Below, in pieces: positions 35,761-45,018 of a DNA stretch of 53,187 bases (positions are counted from its first letter, which is position 1; every line of letters starts with the position of its first letter). Under the pieces are notes generated by a model. That model made no database searches and was not told the DNA's origin. It saw only the letters and a list, made by a program, of their open reading frames with translations. Source of the DNA: an uncultured Bacteroidota bacterium (GTDB lineage: Bacteria > Bacteroidota > Bacteroidia > Flavobacteriales > Flavobacteriaceae); NCBI GenBank assembly GCA_902561795.1, contig CACERG010000012.1, positions 1 through 53,187 of the forward strand. Reading direction: 5' to 3'. Position numbers and translations under genes: made by a program.

Positions 35761-36315
35761 ATGGAAGAATTAATGCAAATAATAATTGAATCTGCAAAAG
35801 AAAATATGGATTCAGCATTGAAACATTTAGAAAGAGAAATGTTAAACATAAGAGCTGGTAAAGCAAACCCCATAATGCTTAGTGGCGTTAAAGTCGAATA
35901 TTATGGTACACCAACGGTAATTTCACAAGTTGCAAATATTAATACACCAGACAGTAAAACTTTGGTGATTCAACCATGGGACAAATCAATATTAGGTGAT
36001 GTTGAAAATGCGATTATGACAGCTAATATAGGCTTCAATCCAATGAATAATGGTGAATCTATAATTATAAATATTCCTGCGTTAACAGAAGAAAGAAGGA
36101 AAGAACTAGTGAAAATCGCTAAATCTGAGACTGAAAATGCTAAAGTCTCAATTAGATCTGCAAGAAAAGAAGCTAATACCGAAATTAAAAAATCTGAAAC
36201 TTCAGAAGATATTCAAAAAAACTTTGAAATTGACATTCAAACATTAACTGACGAATTTATATCTAGAGCAGATGAAATTTTTAGTTTAAAAGAAAGAGAA
36301 ATTCTAACAATTTGA
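35761..36315 (+). CDS. frr: Ribosome recycling factor
   Basis: The protein (184 aa) has the RRF pattern: MDSALKHLEREMLNIRAGKANP near the N-terminus, the central VEYYGTPTVISQVANI domain with WDKSILGDVENAI, and the C-terminal helix with LTEERRKELVKIAK. It splits post-termination ribosomes with EF-G. ATG 35761 gives MEELMQIIIESAKENM, a length that fits flavobacterial RRF; ATG 35773 is the alternative. It is 10 bases after pyrH. Confidence 0.96.
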   Translation: MEELMQIIIESAKENMDSALKHLEREMLNIRAGKANPIMLSGVKVEYYGTPTVISQVANINTPDSKTLVIQPWDKSILGDVENAIMTANIGFNPMNNGESIIINIPALTEERRKELVKIAKSETENAKVSIRSARKEANTEIKKSETSEDIQKNFEIDIQTLTDEFISRADEIFSLKEREILTI

Positions 36316-36342
36316 AAAAAAATTGATAGCTTGTAGGCTTGC

Positions 36343-38715
36343 ATGAAGAAAAAAAAACAATGGAATTTCTGGGGCTTAGTTGCTAGATTCATTCTTAGAA
36401 ATCGCATCTTAATCATATTGACTCTGATATCCAGTACTATTTTTTGGTCTACGCAATGGAAATTTATGCAATTTACTTATACCGAAGCAAATCTGCTGCC
36501 TGATAAACATCCAGAAAATATTATATACAAATCCTTCACAAACATATTTGGCGAAGAAGGTAACGTTTTGGTAATAGCATTTCAAGAAAATGAATTTTAT
36601 ATCCCTAATAAACGTAATACTTGGAAAGATCTTAACAAAAGAATTGAAGAGTTTAAAGAAATTAATTTTGTCCTATCAACTGAAAACATCAAAGATCTTA
36701 GAAAGAATAAAAAAGATAGGAGTTTTATTTTCAAAGAGGTTTCAAAACAATTTCCCATTGATGCAAAAAATCCTAAAAAATTCAAAGAAAAACTTTTTCT
36801 AGAGCTACCATTCTATAAAAACTTGTTATACGATGAAAATACAAGTACAATTCGTTCTATAATTTATATGGATCCTAAAGTTGTTAATACAGCTGAAAGA
36901 AGAGATTTTATTTTTGACACTTTTATTCCATTAATTAAAGAATATGAAAAAAAGTTAAATACTAAAATATATATTTCCGGGATGCCCTATATAAGAACGT
37001 TAAATGCTCAAAACATCGTAGATGAAATAGGACTTTTCGTACTAGGAGCTACATTAATAACATCCATAATTTTCTTTTTGTTTTTTCGCTCATTTCGAGC
37101 AACATTAATATCATTATTCGTGGTGGGTATAGGGGTGATGTGGGCATTTGGAATATTAGGATGGCTAGGATATGAAATTACAGTTCTTACAGCATTAATA
37201 CCTCCACTTATAATTGTAATTGGAGTCCCTAATTGTATATTTTTAATTAACAAATATCAACAAGAAATTGCAAAGCATAGAAATCAAGCAAAGTCTTTAC
37301 AAAGAATGATTGCAAAAATTGGAAATGCAACCTTAATGACGAACCTCACAACAGCATCTGGATTTGCGACCTTTATTCTTACAAATTCAAAAATTTTAAA
37401 AGAATTCGGTGTGGTAGCGTCTGTAAATATTATTGTGATTTTTCTTCTATCTCTTTTAATCATACCAATTGCATATAGCTTCATGGCGATGCCAAACAAA
37501 AAGCATCTGAGACATTTAAAGAATAAAACCGTTGATTTTTTTGTTACATGGATGGAAAAAACTGTTAGAAAAAAAAGAGTAAACGTATACTTAATTTCTC
37601 TCTTAGGTCTAATAATCGGAATAACTGGTATTTATCAAATCACAATTTCTGGAAGTCTTATTGAAGATATGCCTAAGAAAGCAGACTTTTTTAAAGATAT
37701 TTTATTTTTTGATGAGGTCTTTAATGGAATTGTTCCACTAGAAATTTGGATTGATAGTAAAAGAGAGAAAGGTATTGTTAAACCCGCAACATTGAGGAGG
37801 ATGAATTCGTTGCATTCAACAATAGACGAAATTCCAGAATTGGCTCCCCCAATTTCAGTAGTCAACCTAATTAAATTTGCAAAACAAGCCTATTATAATG
37901 GAAATCCTAATTATTTTGCTCTTCCAACTTCACAAGAAAATAGTTTTATTTATCCATACCTAAATAAATCAAATAATGATAACAAATTAATCGAGGGATA
38001 TGTTGATTCAACAGGGCAATTTGGTAGAATAACAACTTACATGAAAGATATAAAAACTTCAAGAATGGAGAAAATTGAATCTGAATTGAATTCACTTATT
38101 GAGAAAATTTTCCCTAAAGATCGTTACGGAGTAAAAATCACAGGTAAATCACTTCTATTTTTAAAAGGTACAAAATATTTGATCAATAATCTTGTCCTTT
38201 CACTTAGTCTAGCTATTTTACTTATAGCTATTTTTATGGCTTTTTTATTTAGATCTTTTAAAATGATTTTAATTTCATTAATCCCAAACCTACTTCCATT
38301 AATAATAACCGCAGGTGTAATGGGTTTTACTGGAATTCCATTAAAACCCTCAACAATATTAGTCTTTAGTATTGCTTTTGGTATATCTGTTGATGATACA
38401 ATACATTTTTTAGCTAAGTATCGTCAGGAACTGATATCTAATGGTTGGAAAATAAATAGGGCTATCTTTGCTTCTTTAAGAGAAACAGGAATAAGTATGT
38501 TTTATACCTCTGTTGTATTATTTTTTGGATTTTCAATATTCTTGTCATCCAATTTTGGAGGTACGCAGGCTCTAGGAGGTCTAGTAGCTGTTACTTTAAT
38601 GATGGCGATGCTAGCTAATCTAATTTTACTTCCATCATTACTCATTTCATTGGAAGATTCGATTAGTAACGAAAAAGTGTTAAAAGAACCAAAACTTGAG
38701 ATTCTTGACCAGTGA
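36343..38715 (+). CDS. RND-superfamily MMPL/SSD-type exporter
   Basis: The protein (790 aa) has the two-repeat RND layout with about 12 membrane helices: TM1 near 15-38, a large periplasmic loop, five helices (about 225-385), TM7 near 415, a second periplasmic loop, and five more helices (about 620-770). The second half has FGISVDDTIHFLAKYRQ, the acidic proton-relay motif, whereas the matching place in the first half reads VIGVPNCIFLINKYQQ with no Asp pair. No adapter or outer-membrane gene adjoins it. It probably exports lipids or hydrophobic compounds. It lies 27 bases after frr. Confidence 0.85.
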   Translation: MKKKKQWNFWGLVARFILRNRILIILTLISSTIFWSTQWKFMQFTYTEANLLPDKHPENIIYKSFTNIFGEEGNVLVIAFQENEFYIPNKRNTWKDLNKRIEEFKEINFVLSTENIKDLRKNKKDRSFIFKEVSKQFPIDAKNPKKFKEKLFLELPFYKNLLYDENTSTIRSIIYMDPKVVNTAERRDFIFDTFIPLIKEYEKKLNTKIYISGMPYIRTLNAQNIVDEIGLFVLGATLITSIIFFLFFRSFRATLISLFVVGIGVMWAFGILGWLGYEITVLTALIPPLIIVIGVPNCIFLINKYQQEIAKHRNQAKSLQRMIAKIGNATLMTNLTTASGFATFILTNSKILKEFGVVASVNIIVIFLLSLLIIPIAYSFMAMPNKKHLRHLKNKTVDFFVTWMEKTVRKKRVNVYLISLLGLIIGITGIYQITISGSLIEDMPKKADFFKDILFFDEVFNGIVPLEIWIDSKREKGIVKPATLRRMNSLHSTIDEIPELAPPISVVNLIKFAKQAYYNGNPNYFALPTSQENSFIYPYLNKSNNDNKLIEGYVDSTGQFGRITTYMKDIKTSRMEKIESELNSLIEKIFPKDRYGVKITGKSLLFLKGTKYLINNLVLSLSLAILLIAIFMAFLFRSFKMILISLIPNLLPLIITAGVMGFTGIPLKPSTILVFSIAFGISVDDTIHFLAKYRQELISNGWKINRAIFASLRETGISMFYTSVVLFFGFSIFLSSNFGGTQALGGLVAVTLMMAMLANLILLPSLLISLEDSISNEKVLKEPKLEILDQ

Positions 38716-38755
38716 TTTAAAAGAAGGGCTTTATTTTAACTTTATCAAATAAACT

Positions 38756-38763
38756 TATATTTG
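38756..38763 (+). promoter_or_regulatory. Bacteroidota -7 promoter element for asnS
   Basis: TATATTTG exactly matches TAnnTTTG. Its last G overlaps the GTG at 38763 that opens the longest reading frame, so transcription would begin after that codon. This favours the ATG at 38790 as the asnS start. Confidence 0.55.
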
Positions 38764-38789
38764 TGTCGCATTATAGACATAAATGTGAG

Positions 38790-40226
38790 ATGAAATCAGT
38801 CAAAATTAAATATCTTCTAAATAAGTCAACTAAAAGAGATTTGATTTATTCTGTTAAGGGATGGGTAAGAACTTTTCGAGCAAATAGGTTTATTGCATTA
38901 AATGATGGCTCTTCTGTTGAAAATCTTCAATGTGTAATTGATTTTGAAAAATTAGATGAGTCTAAACTTAAACTTATTAGTACTGGGGCAGCACTTCATT
39001 TGGAGGGTTTACTTATAAAAAGCCTAGGAAGTGGTCAAAAGGTTGAATTAAATGTCAATAAACTTGATATAATAAGTGATTGCGATCCTGAAAAATATCC
39101 TATACAACCCAAAAAACATAGCTTAGAGTATTTAAGAGAAAAAGCTCATCTAAGAATCAGAACAACTACTTTTGCTTCTGTTATGAGAATTCGATCATCT
39201 CTTTCATTTCAAATCCACAAATTCTTTCAAGAAAAAGGGTTCTACTACATAAATACTCCCATAATAACTGGAAGCGATGCGGAAGGTGCAGGTGAAATGT
39301 TCCGAGTAAGCACATTAAATTTAAAAAAAACTCCTTTAAATGATTCCGGAAATATTGATTTTAAAAAAGATTTTTTTGGAAAGGAAACCCATCTTACGGT
39401 CTCCGGTCAATTGGAAGCCGAAGCTTATGCTCTTGGCCTTGGTGAAGTTTATACATTTGGACCTACTTTCCGAGCAGAAAACTCAAATACTGCAAGACAT
39501 CTTGCAGAATTTTGGATGATAGAACCAGAAATGGCATTCTATGATCTTGACGATAATATGGATTTAGCTGAAAAATTTGTAAAAAGCGTATTAAGGGAAA
39601 TTTTATCTAATTGTAATAATGACTTAGAGTTTTTAAATGAGCGTCAAAAAAAGGAAGATCAAAGTAAGCCTGCAAGTGAACGAAACCAAATGAGTCTTTT
39701 AGAGAAAATTAAATTTGTAGTTGAAAATCATTTTGTTAGAATTAGCTATGATGAGGCCTTCAATATTCTTAAAAATTCCAAACCAAATAAAAAGAAAAAA
39801 TTTAAATTCCCGATAAATGAGTGGGGCTCAGATTTACAAAGTGAGCATGAAAGATATCTAGTTGAAAAACATTTTAAATGTCCTGTGATAATTTTTAATT
39901 ATCCAATCAATATTAAAGCATTTTATATGCGCAGAAACGACGATAATAAAACAGTAAGAGCAATGGACATACTTTTCCCTGGAATTGGAGAGATAGTTGG
40001 TGGCTCTCAAAGGGAAGAGCGTCTTAATATATTAGAAAAGCGTATTACTGAGATGAAAATTAATCGTGAAGAGTTATGGTGGTATTTGGATCTTAGAAGA
40101 TTTGGAAGTGTACCACATAGTGGATTTGGATTAGGCTTTGAAAGATTGGTTCAATTTGTTACAGGCATGAATAATATTAGAGATGTAATTCCTTTTCCAC
40201 GAACACCTCAGAATGCCGCATTTTAA
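38790..40226 (+). CDS. asnS: Asparaginyl-tRNA synthetase
   Basis: The protein (478 aa from this start) is a class IIb synthetase with the N-terminal OB-fold anticodon domain (VKGWVRTFRANRFIALNDG) and the catalytic core: ITGSDAEGAGEMF, LTVSGQLEAEAYALGLGEVYTFGPTFRAENS (motif 2 region), EFWMIEPEM and GFGLGFERLVQF (motif 3). It charges tRNA-Asn. A longer frame from GTG 38763 exists, but that codon lies inside a perfect -7 promoter element, so ATG 38790 is chosen. It is followed by rpoN after 46 bases. Confidence 0.95.
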   Translation: MKSVKIKYLLNKSTKRDLIYSVKGWVRTFRANRFIALNDGSSVENLQCVIDFEKLDESKLKLISTGAALHLEGLLIKSLGSGQKVELNVNKLDIISDCDPEKYPIQPKKHSLEYLREKAHLRIRTTTFASVMRIRSSLSFQIHKFFQEKGFYYINTPIITGSDAEGAGEMFRVSTLNLKKTPLNDSGNIDFKKDFFGKETHLTVSGQLEAEAYALGLGEVYTFGPTFRAENSNTARHLAEFWMIEPEMAFYDLDDNMDLAEKFVKSVLREILSNCNNDLEFLNERQKKEDQSKPASERNQMSLLEKIKFVVENHFVRISYDEAFNILKNSKPNKKKKFKFPINEWGSDLQSEHERYLVEKHFKCPVIIFNYPINIKAFYMRRNDDNKTVRAMDILFPGIGEIVGGSQREERLNILEKRITEMKINREELWWYLDLRRFGSVPHSGFGLGFERLVQFVTGMNNIRDVIPFPRTPQNAAF

Positions 40227-40272
40227 CAGATATATGAAATTGTATATATTTACAAGGACGTATTAATTGGAT

Positions 40273-41709
40273 ATGTTAAAACAAAATCTTCAAATAAAAC
40301 TTTCACAGAAATTATCTCCTCAGCAGATTCAATTAATGAAGATGATTCAACTTTCTACTTTGGAGTTAGAACAAAAAATTGAATCAGAGATTGCTGAAAA
40401 TCCAGCATTAGAGAGTGGGAAAGAGCCTTTAAATTCGGAAATTTCAGGGACTGAACTTGAAGAAACAGAAAAAATTACTACGGATGAAATTGATATAGAT
40501 CAATATTTAAGTGATGATGAAATACCCACTTATAAACTTTATGCAAATAATTTCATAAACAACGACGAAGATCACACTATCCCCTTTTCAGGAGGATTAA
40601 CATTTCACCAATACCTTTCTCAGCAAATAGTCAACTTAATTTTGTCAGATAATGAAATTCAAATAGCTGAATTTATAATTGGGAGCATTGATGAAAGTGG
40701 ATACTTAAGAAGAAGTAATGAGGAACTTGTTGACGATTTAGCATTTACTCAAAACCTTTTTGTAGACACATTACTTGTAGAAAAAATAATAAAATCAGTA
40801 CAATCATTAGATCCTGTTGGAGTTGGAGCACGTTCACTTCAGGAGTGTCTTAAACTCCAATTAGAAAAAAAGGATATTAACAGACCCGAAGTAAATCACG
40901 CATTAATAATTATTAAAAATTATTTTAATGAATTTAGCCATAAACATTACAAAAAACTACAAGATAGACTTGGAATTGATCAAGAAAAATTGAGAATAGC
41001 TTTAGATTTAATTAGTAAGTTAAATCCAAAACCTGGGGGAGCACTAACATCTAACAATCAAAATACTCAAATAGTTCCTGATTTTATTTTAACAATCGAG
41101 GAAGGAAATTTGTACGTAAAACTTAATAGAAGAAATGAACCACAATTAAAGGTCTCAAATACATACAAAGATATGCTTTCTGGCTACTCTAAGTCAGAGT
41201 CTAAATCAAATAAAGATGCAATCCAATTTATTAAACAAAAATTAGATTCAGCTCAATGGTTTATTGATGCTATTAGACAAAGATATCAGACTTTAACACT
41301 AACAATTAATGCTATACTCGATCACCAAAGAGAATATTTTTTAAGTGGAGACGAAAAGAAACTTAAACCTATGATTCTCAAAGATATCGCAGATAAAGTT
41401 AATATGGATATTTCAACAATTTCAAGAGTAGCAAATAGTAAATATATTGACACACCTTATGGAACGAAATTATTAAAGACATTTTTTTCAGAAGGGTTAA
41501 AAAATAAAGAAGGTGAAGATGTATCATCCATAGAAATAAAAAAAATACTTGAACAATTTATACTTGATGAAAACAAAAAAAAGCCTCTAACAGATCAAAT
41601 ACTTTCAGCAATGATGAAAAAAAAAGGTTATATTGTTGCAAGGAGAACAATTGCAAAATATAGAGAGCAACTTGAAATTCCTGTTGCAAGATTAAGAAAA
41701 GAACTTTAA
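40273..41709 (+). CDS. rpoN: RNA polymerase sigma-54 factor
   Basis: The 478-residue protein has the three parts of sigma-54: the glutamine-rich region I (QKLSPQQIQLMKMIQLSTLELEQ with AENPALE), an acidic region II (about 55-100), the core-binding and HTH region (DPVGVGARSLQECLKLQLE, DISTISRVANSKYIDTPYG) and a C-terminal RpoN box ARRTIAKYREQL. It directs transcription that needs AAA+ activators. The frame opens at TTG 40267, but ATG 40273 gives the conserved MLKQNLQIKLSQ start. It follows asnS and is convergent with the outer-membrane barrel gene. Confidence 0.96.
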   Translation: MLKQNLQIKLSQKLSPQQIQLMKMIQLSTLELEQKIESEIAENPALESGKEPLNSEISGTELEETEKITTDEIDIDQYLSDDEIPTYKLYANNFINNDEDHTIPFSGGLTFHQYLSQQIVNLILSDNEIQIAEFIIGSIDESGYLRRSNEELVDDLAFTQNLFVDTLLVEKIIKSVQSLDPVGVGARSLQECLKLQLEKKDINRPEVNHALIIIKNYFNEFSHKHYKKLQDRLGIDQEKLRIALDLISKLNPKPGGALTSNNQNTQIVPDFILTIEEGNLYVKLNRRNEPQLKVSNTYKDMLSGYSKSESKSNKDAIQFIKQKLDSAQWFIDAIRQRYQTLTLTINAILDHQREYFLSGDEKKLKPMILKDIADKVNMDISTISRVANSKYIDTPYGTKLLKTFFSEGLKNKEGEDVSSIEIKKILEQFILDENKKKPLTDQILSAMMKKKGYIVARRTIAKYREQLEIPVARLRKEL

Positions 41710-41713
41710 GTGG

Positions 41714-42412
41714 TTATAAAACGAAAAAAATTAATCCCACTTTTATAGGTGATATTCTAATTGAAGAGTTATTTGAATTTGTGATTTTAGAATTGAAGAT
41801 TGGAGTTAACGGATATGACAAATAAAAATTCCATGTATTATAACCAAAACTTAAAAAAGCGTTTTTTGTAAATGTATTTATTTCTTGGTTAGTTGTTTTA
41901 AAATTTAAATCTTCAGTTGCTTTATTTTGGAAGTTCCAATTAATTTTGATGCCTCCATAAATCCTCCAAAAAGCATAATCTAAATTTGTTGAATTTCTCC
42001 ATCTAATTGCAAAAGGTATTTCAAAAGATTTGACTGATAAAGAAAAAAAACTATTTATATTATTTTCCAAATCAAAAGAATAAATCCCATTTTCTAGGGG
42101 GATTAAATTTGTTGTAAATTTTTCAAAGCTAATTCCTAAACCTAAACCTGAAGATAATTTACCTGACTTTGTTAATGGGATATCGCGCATGAGACCGAAC
42201 TGAAAATGACGTGACAAGCCTCTCATTTTTAAATCACCCTGATTCGTGTTTAATAACAACAAAGACGCTCCAAAATATATCTGATCTTCTCTGTAAAAAA
42301 TCGAATCGTTTTGCTTTGCTGTTTTTTGACTTCGGAGTTTAAAAGAGAATATAAGTATTATAGTTAATAAACATAATATATTTTTCCTTAAACGTTTAAA
42401 TAGCAATATCAC
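41714..42412 (-). CDS. Outer-membrane beta-barrel protein, PorT-like
   Basis: The protein (232 aa) has a basic N-terminus with a hydrophobic signal (about 10-27), then alternating polar/hydrophobic strands typical of an eight-stranded barrel (for example FGASLLLLNTNQG, KLSSGLGLGISFEKF, FWRIYGGIKINWNF, ISPIKVGLIFFVL) ending in a terminal hydrophobic strand with Leu. It looks like the porin family or PorT-like group of Bacteroidota. Function is unknown. The start is GTG at 42412. It lies behind the exbB-exbD cluster but after a strong terminator, so it probably has separate transcription. Confidence 0.65.
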   Translation of the reverse strand: MILLFKRLRKNILCLLTIILIFSFKLRSQKTAKQNDSIFYREDQIYFGASLLLLNTNQGDLKMRGLSRHFQFGLMRDIPLTKSGKLSSGLGLGISFEKFTTNLIPLENGIYSFDLENNINSFFSLSVKSFEIPFAIRWRNSTNLDYAFWRIYGGIKINWNFQNKATEDLNFKTTNQEINTFTKNAFLSFGYNTWNFYLSYPLTPIFNSKITNSNNSSIRISPIKVGLIFFVL

Positions 42413-42424
42413 TTTTAAATAAAA

Positions 42425-42445
42425 AAGTACCTATTAAAGGTACTT
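42425..42445 (-). terminator. Rho-independent terminator after the exb cluster
   Basis: On the minus strand AAGTACCT, a 5-base loop and AGGTACTT form a perfect 8-bp hairpin (42445-42425), followed by a T-rich tract. It lies 30 bases after the last exbD stop and 12 bases before the next gene on the same strand, so it separates the exb cluster from the barrel gene. Confidence 0.75.
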
Positions 42446-42475
42446 ATAAAGTAAAATAAAACTTCTCTCAAACTA

Positions 42476-42958
42476 TTAATTCAAATTTTGAGTATAATCA
42501 CCTACTCTTGTCGTGTAATTTATTTTTAGGGCCTGAACTTTTCGTAGCTCTTGTTTTATATCTTGAATTAATCCCATTTTTGTGTCGCTATCAACTTTTA
42601 AAGCCGTTGTTAAAACATTTTGTAACTCTTGCCTTTTAGATGCACGCTCGGCAAGAATAAAGGCTCCTACCTCGTCAACAGAAGCAAACTTATCATTTAA
42701 TTGAATTCTTGCGCTTGAACCATATTTGTCTTGGTACCTTGAAGAGGGCTTACCAGCGTATATGTACATTACTCGGTCTTTTTTATCAAGCTTTTGGATT
42801 TGATCGGCCGCAGGTAACTTATTTACTACCATTAGAGTACTATCACGCATAACAGTGGCAACCATAAAAAAGAAAAGTAACATAAAAACTATATCAGGAA
42901 GTGATGCTGTAGAAATTGCTGGTAAATCTCCACCTTTTTTCTTTTTAAATTTTGACAT
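42476..42958 (-). CDS. exbD: ExbD/TolR-type biopolymer transport protein (second copy)
   Basis: The protein (160 aa) has a basic cytoplasmic N-terminus (KFKKKKGG), one membrane helix (about 20-38) beginning SLPDIVFMLLFFFMVATV with the conserved Asp22, and a periplasmic domain. ExbD works with ExbB to convert the proton gradient into motion for TonB-dependent receptors or similar machines. It lacks the cysteine insert found in the first ExbD. It is 13 bases after that gene and is the last of the cluster before the terminator. Confidence 0.9.
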   Translation of the reverse strand: MSKFKKKKGGDLPAISTASLPDIVFMLLFFFMVATVMRDSTLMVVNKLPAADQIQKLDKKDRVMYIYAGKPSSRYQDKYGSSARIQLNDKFASVDEVGAFILAERASKRQELQNVLTTALKVDSDTKMGLIQDIKQELRKVQALKINYTTRVGDYTQNLN

Positions 42959-42971
42959 TTTATATTTATTG

Positions 42972-43598
42972 TTAATTAAGTTTAGTTGACTCTGCTTCTG
43001 ATAATTTTTGGGGATACATGGCTTTTACTTGGTTTAATTTTGGTTTAAGCAACTCTTGCCTTTCTAAACTTGTCCTAGGGTCATCATATTGCTTTTGTGC
43101 ATCTACAAAGTTTATACCTAATTCGGTCCCAAATAATCTTTCAAATTCACGATTTCTTAAATCATTATATGCTGCGACTAATTCGTTTTGAACAGCGATA
43201 TAAACTTTATAAGATGTTTCTCTGTCATTTTTTAAAGATATTATTGCTTTATCAGGATTATCGGATGATGCTTCATCACGTTCACCTTGACAATATTCAC
43301 AAGCTTCATCTCCTACACCTCCGCCGTTATCTAAAAAATCGATAGCAAGAGATCTTAAATCTGCGATATCAATAAGCTCTTCTTCGACTAATAGTTGGTC
43401 ATTTTTACTAACCAAAACAGTAAAAATATTCTTCTCTCTTATGATGGGTGGATCGACTTGATCTTCCATTGGAGGTAGCTTTCTATTTAGACCACTATCA
43501 GTTTCAATTGTAGTTGTAACCAAAAAGAAGATCAAAAGAAGAAATGCAATATCTGCCATAGAACCGGCATTTACTTCAGGTGCAGATCTTTTAGCCAT
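42972..43598 (-). CDS. exbD: ExbD-type biopolymer transport protein with CxxC insert (first copy)
   Basis: The 208-residue protein has the ExbD pattern: AGSMADIAFLLLIFFLVTTT (11-30) with membrane Asp16, and a periplasmic domain. A Cys100-x-x-Cys103 pair (DEACEYCQGERDE) sits in a polar insert at about 92-115, where ExbD proteins normally have none. I recall similar inserts in other flavobacterial ExbD proteins, so it may be a lineage feature. It starts 3 bases after the 149-residue membrane protein gene. The periplasmic CxxC could form a disulfide or bind metal; neither is known. Confidence 0.9.
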   Translation of the reverse strand: MAKRSAPEVNAGSMADIAFLLLIFFLVTTTIETDSGLNRKLPPMEDQVDPPIIREKNIFTVLVSKNDQLLVEEELIDIADLRSLAIDFLDNGGGVGDEACEYCQGERDEASSDNPDKAIISLKNDRETSYKVYIAVQNELVAAYNDLRNREFERLFGTELGINFVDAQKQYDDPRTSLERQELLKPKLNQVKAMYPQKLSEAESTKLN

Positions 43599-43601
43599 AA
43601 A

Positions 43602-44051
43602 TTACTTTTTTAAAATTTTCTTAGCTCCAGAAAGAATCATAGACAATATCGCAAGAGTTGCGAGAATATAAAACATTCTCAGACCCGTACCTACCCAACG
43701 AGAACCATTTGCAGATAATACCTCTCCATCCTTCATGGGTGTCTCTACTCCATCTGAGGCAGCATAAGCTATAATTGTTACTACAACAAAACAACCTATA
43801 AAAATTAATGATTTTTTCAACTTTTTAGAACTTGAAGCGAGATTTAAAATTGAAAAAACTAAAGTTATCGATACAGTTATGAAAAGTATAGCTATTGCTA
43901 GAGATACAAGAGGTGATACTGCAGCAAAATCTCCTGAAGTTGCAGCCATTTTAATTTCTTCATCCCCAGCACCAATAATCCTAAAAAGAAAAACTACCCC
44001 AAGTAATCCAAAAACAGCACTTACAATTTTAACAATGGTCTGTAAATTCAT
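43602..44051 (-). CDS. Small four-helix membrane protein of the exb cluster, unknown function
   Basis: The protein (149 aa) has four hydrophobic helices (about 6-26, 45-70, 78-100, 122-145), with DGVETPMKDGEVLSANGSRW as a polar loop before the last one. I do not recognise a domain with a function. Its place between exbB and the two exbD genes, with 15- and 3-base gaps, suggests a lineage-specific partner of the motor complex. That is inference from position only. Confidence 0.75.
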   Translation of the reverse strand: MNLQTIVKIVSAVFGLLGVVFLFRIIGAGDEEIKMAATSGDFAAVSPLVSLAIAILFITVSITLVFSILNLASSSKKLKKSLIFIGCFVVVTIIAYAASDGVETPMKDGEVLSANGSRWVGTGLRMFYILATLAILSMILSGAKKILKK

Positions 44052-44066
44052 TTAATTTTTTTTTGA

Positions 44067-44825
44067 TTATTTTTTTTGGGATACCAAAATATCAATTAAG
44101 GTAATAGAAGCATCTTCCATGTCATTCACTATACTATCGATTTTAGCGACAATGTAATTGTAAAAAACTTGAAGGATAATAGCAACAATTAATCCAAATA
44201 CAGTAGTTAAGAGTGCTACTTTGATACCTCCTGCAACAAGTGATGGCTGCATGTCTCCAGCAGCTTCAATTTTATCAAATGCTTGAATCATTCCAATCAC
44301 AGTACCCATGAAACCAAGCATCGGTGCTAGAGCGATAAATAAAGAGATCCATGATACATTTTTTTCTAATTGTCCCATTTGAACCCCTCCATATGCTACA
44401 ACTGCTTTTTCAGCGCTCTCAACCCCTTCATCCATTCGATCAAGTCCTTGATAAAAAATTGATGCAACGGGTCCCTTGGTATTCCTGCAAAATTCTTTAG
44501 CAGCATCAACTCCACCTGACGAAAGTGCTTCTTCAACCCCATCGGTGAGTTTTTTTGTATTGGTCGTTGCTAGATTAAGAAAAATTATACGTTCGATCGA
44601 AATTGCCAAACCAAGTATCAAACATATTAAGACAATCCCCATAAATCCTGGTCCTCCCTCGATAAAACGTTTTTTTAGTTCTTGTGTAAATGAAGCGGAT
44701 TGAGCAGGGGCTTCCTCGTCTTGAAATGTTACGTTTTCTGTTATCACTGTATTAGCAGTCAATACTGTTGCTCTAGTAGTTGCCATGAACCCCAGTAGTG
44801 CAAAGACAAAAATTAGTTTTCTCAT
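44067..44825 (-). CDS. exbB: MotA/TolQ/ExbB proton-channel family protein
   Basis: The protein (252 aa) starts with a signal-like helix (MRKLIFVFALLGFMATTRA), has a helix at about 58-78, and the MotA/TolQ/ExbB core with helices near 155-180 and 200-225 (WISLFIALAPMLGFMGTVIGMIQAF; LVAGGIKVALLTTVFGLIVAI). It forms the ion channel with ExbD and drives TonB-linked uptake or other envelope motors. The added N-terminal signal and periplasmic segment (about 20-55) are usual in Bacteroidota ExbB. It leads the exbB-orf-exbD-exbD cluster. Confidence 0.92.
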   Translation of the reverse strand: MRKLIFVFALLGFMATTRATVLTANTVITENVTFQDEEAPAQSASFTQELKKRFIEGGPGFMGIVLICLILGLAISIERIIFLNLATTNTKKLTDGVEEALSSGGVDAAKEFCRNTKGPVASIFYQGLDRMDEGVESAEKAVVAYGGVQMGQLEKNVSWISLFIALAPMLGFMGTVIGMIQAFDKIEAAGDMQPSLVAGGIKVALLTTVFGLIVAIILQVFYNYIVAKIDSIVNDMEDASITLIDILVSQKK

Positions 44826-45018
44826 TTTGATATTGTTTGTTCTATAAATTTAAGTGCCGTTAAAGATAAAAAAAAATAAATATGATTTTAATTTTAAAAG
44901 ATTAATTATAACAATAGTTAAGACAGAAAATTTTTCATCTTTAAAAGTCAAATATCAAAAATTTAAAAATCATCAATATTTGAATACCTAAAATTAAAAT
45001 ATAATTGGCTTTTGGAAT

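Noticed and set aside
44826-45018. 193-base AT-rich gap upstream of exbB
   Set aside because: I saw no reading frame, strong promoter match, hairpin or repeat worth reporting.
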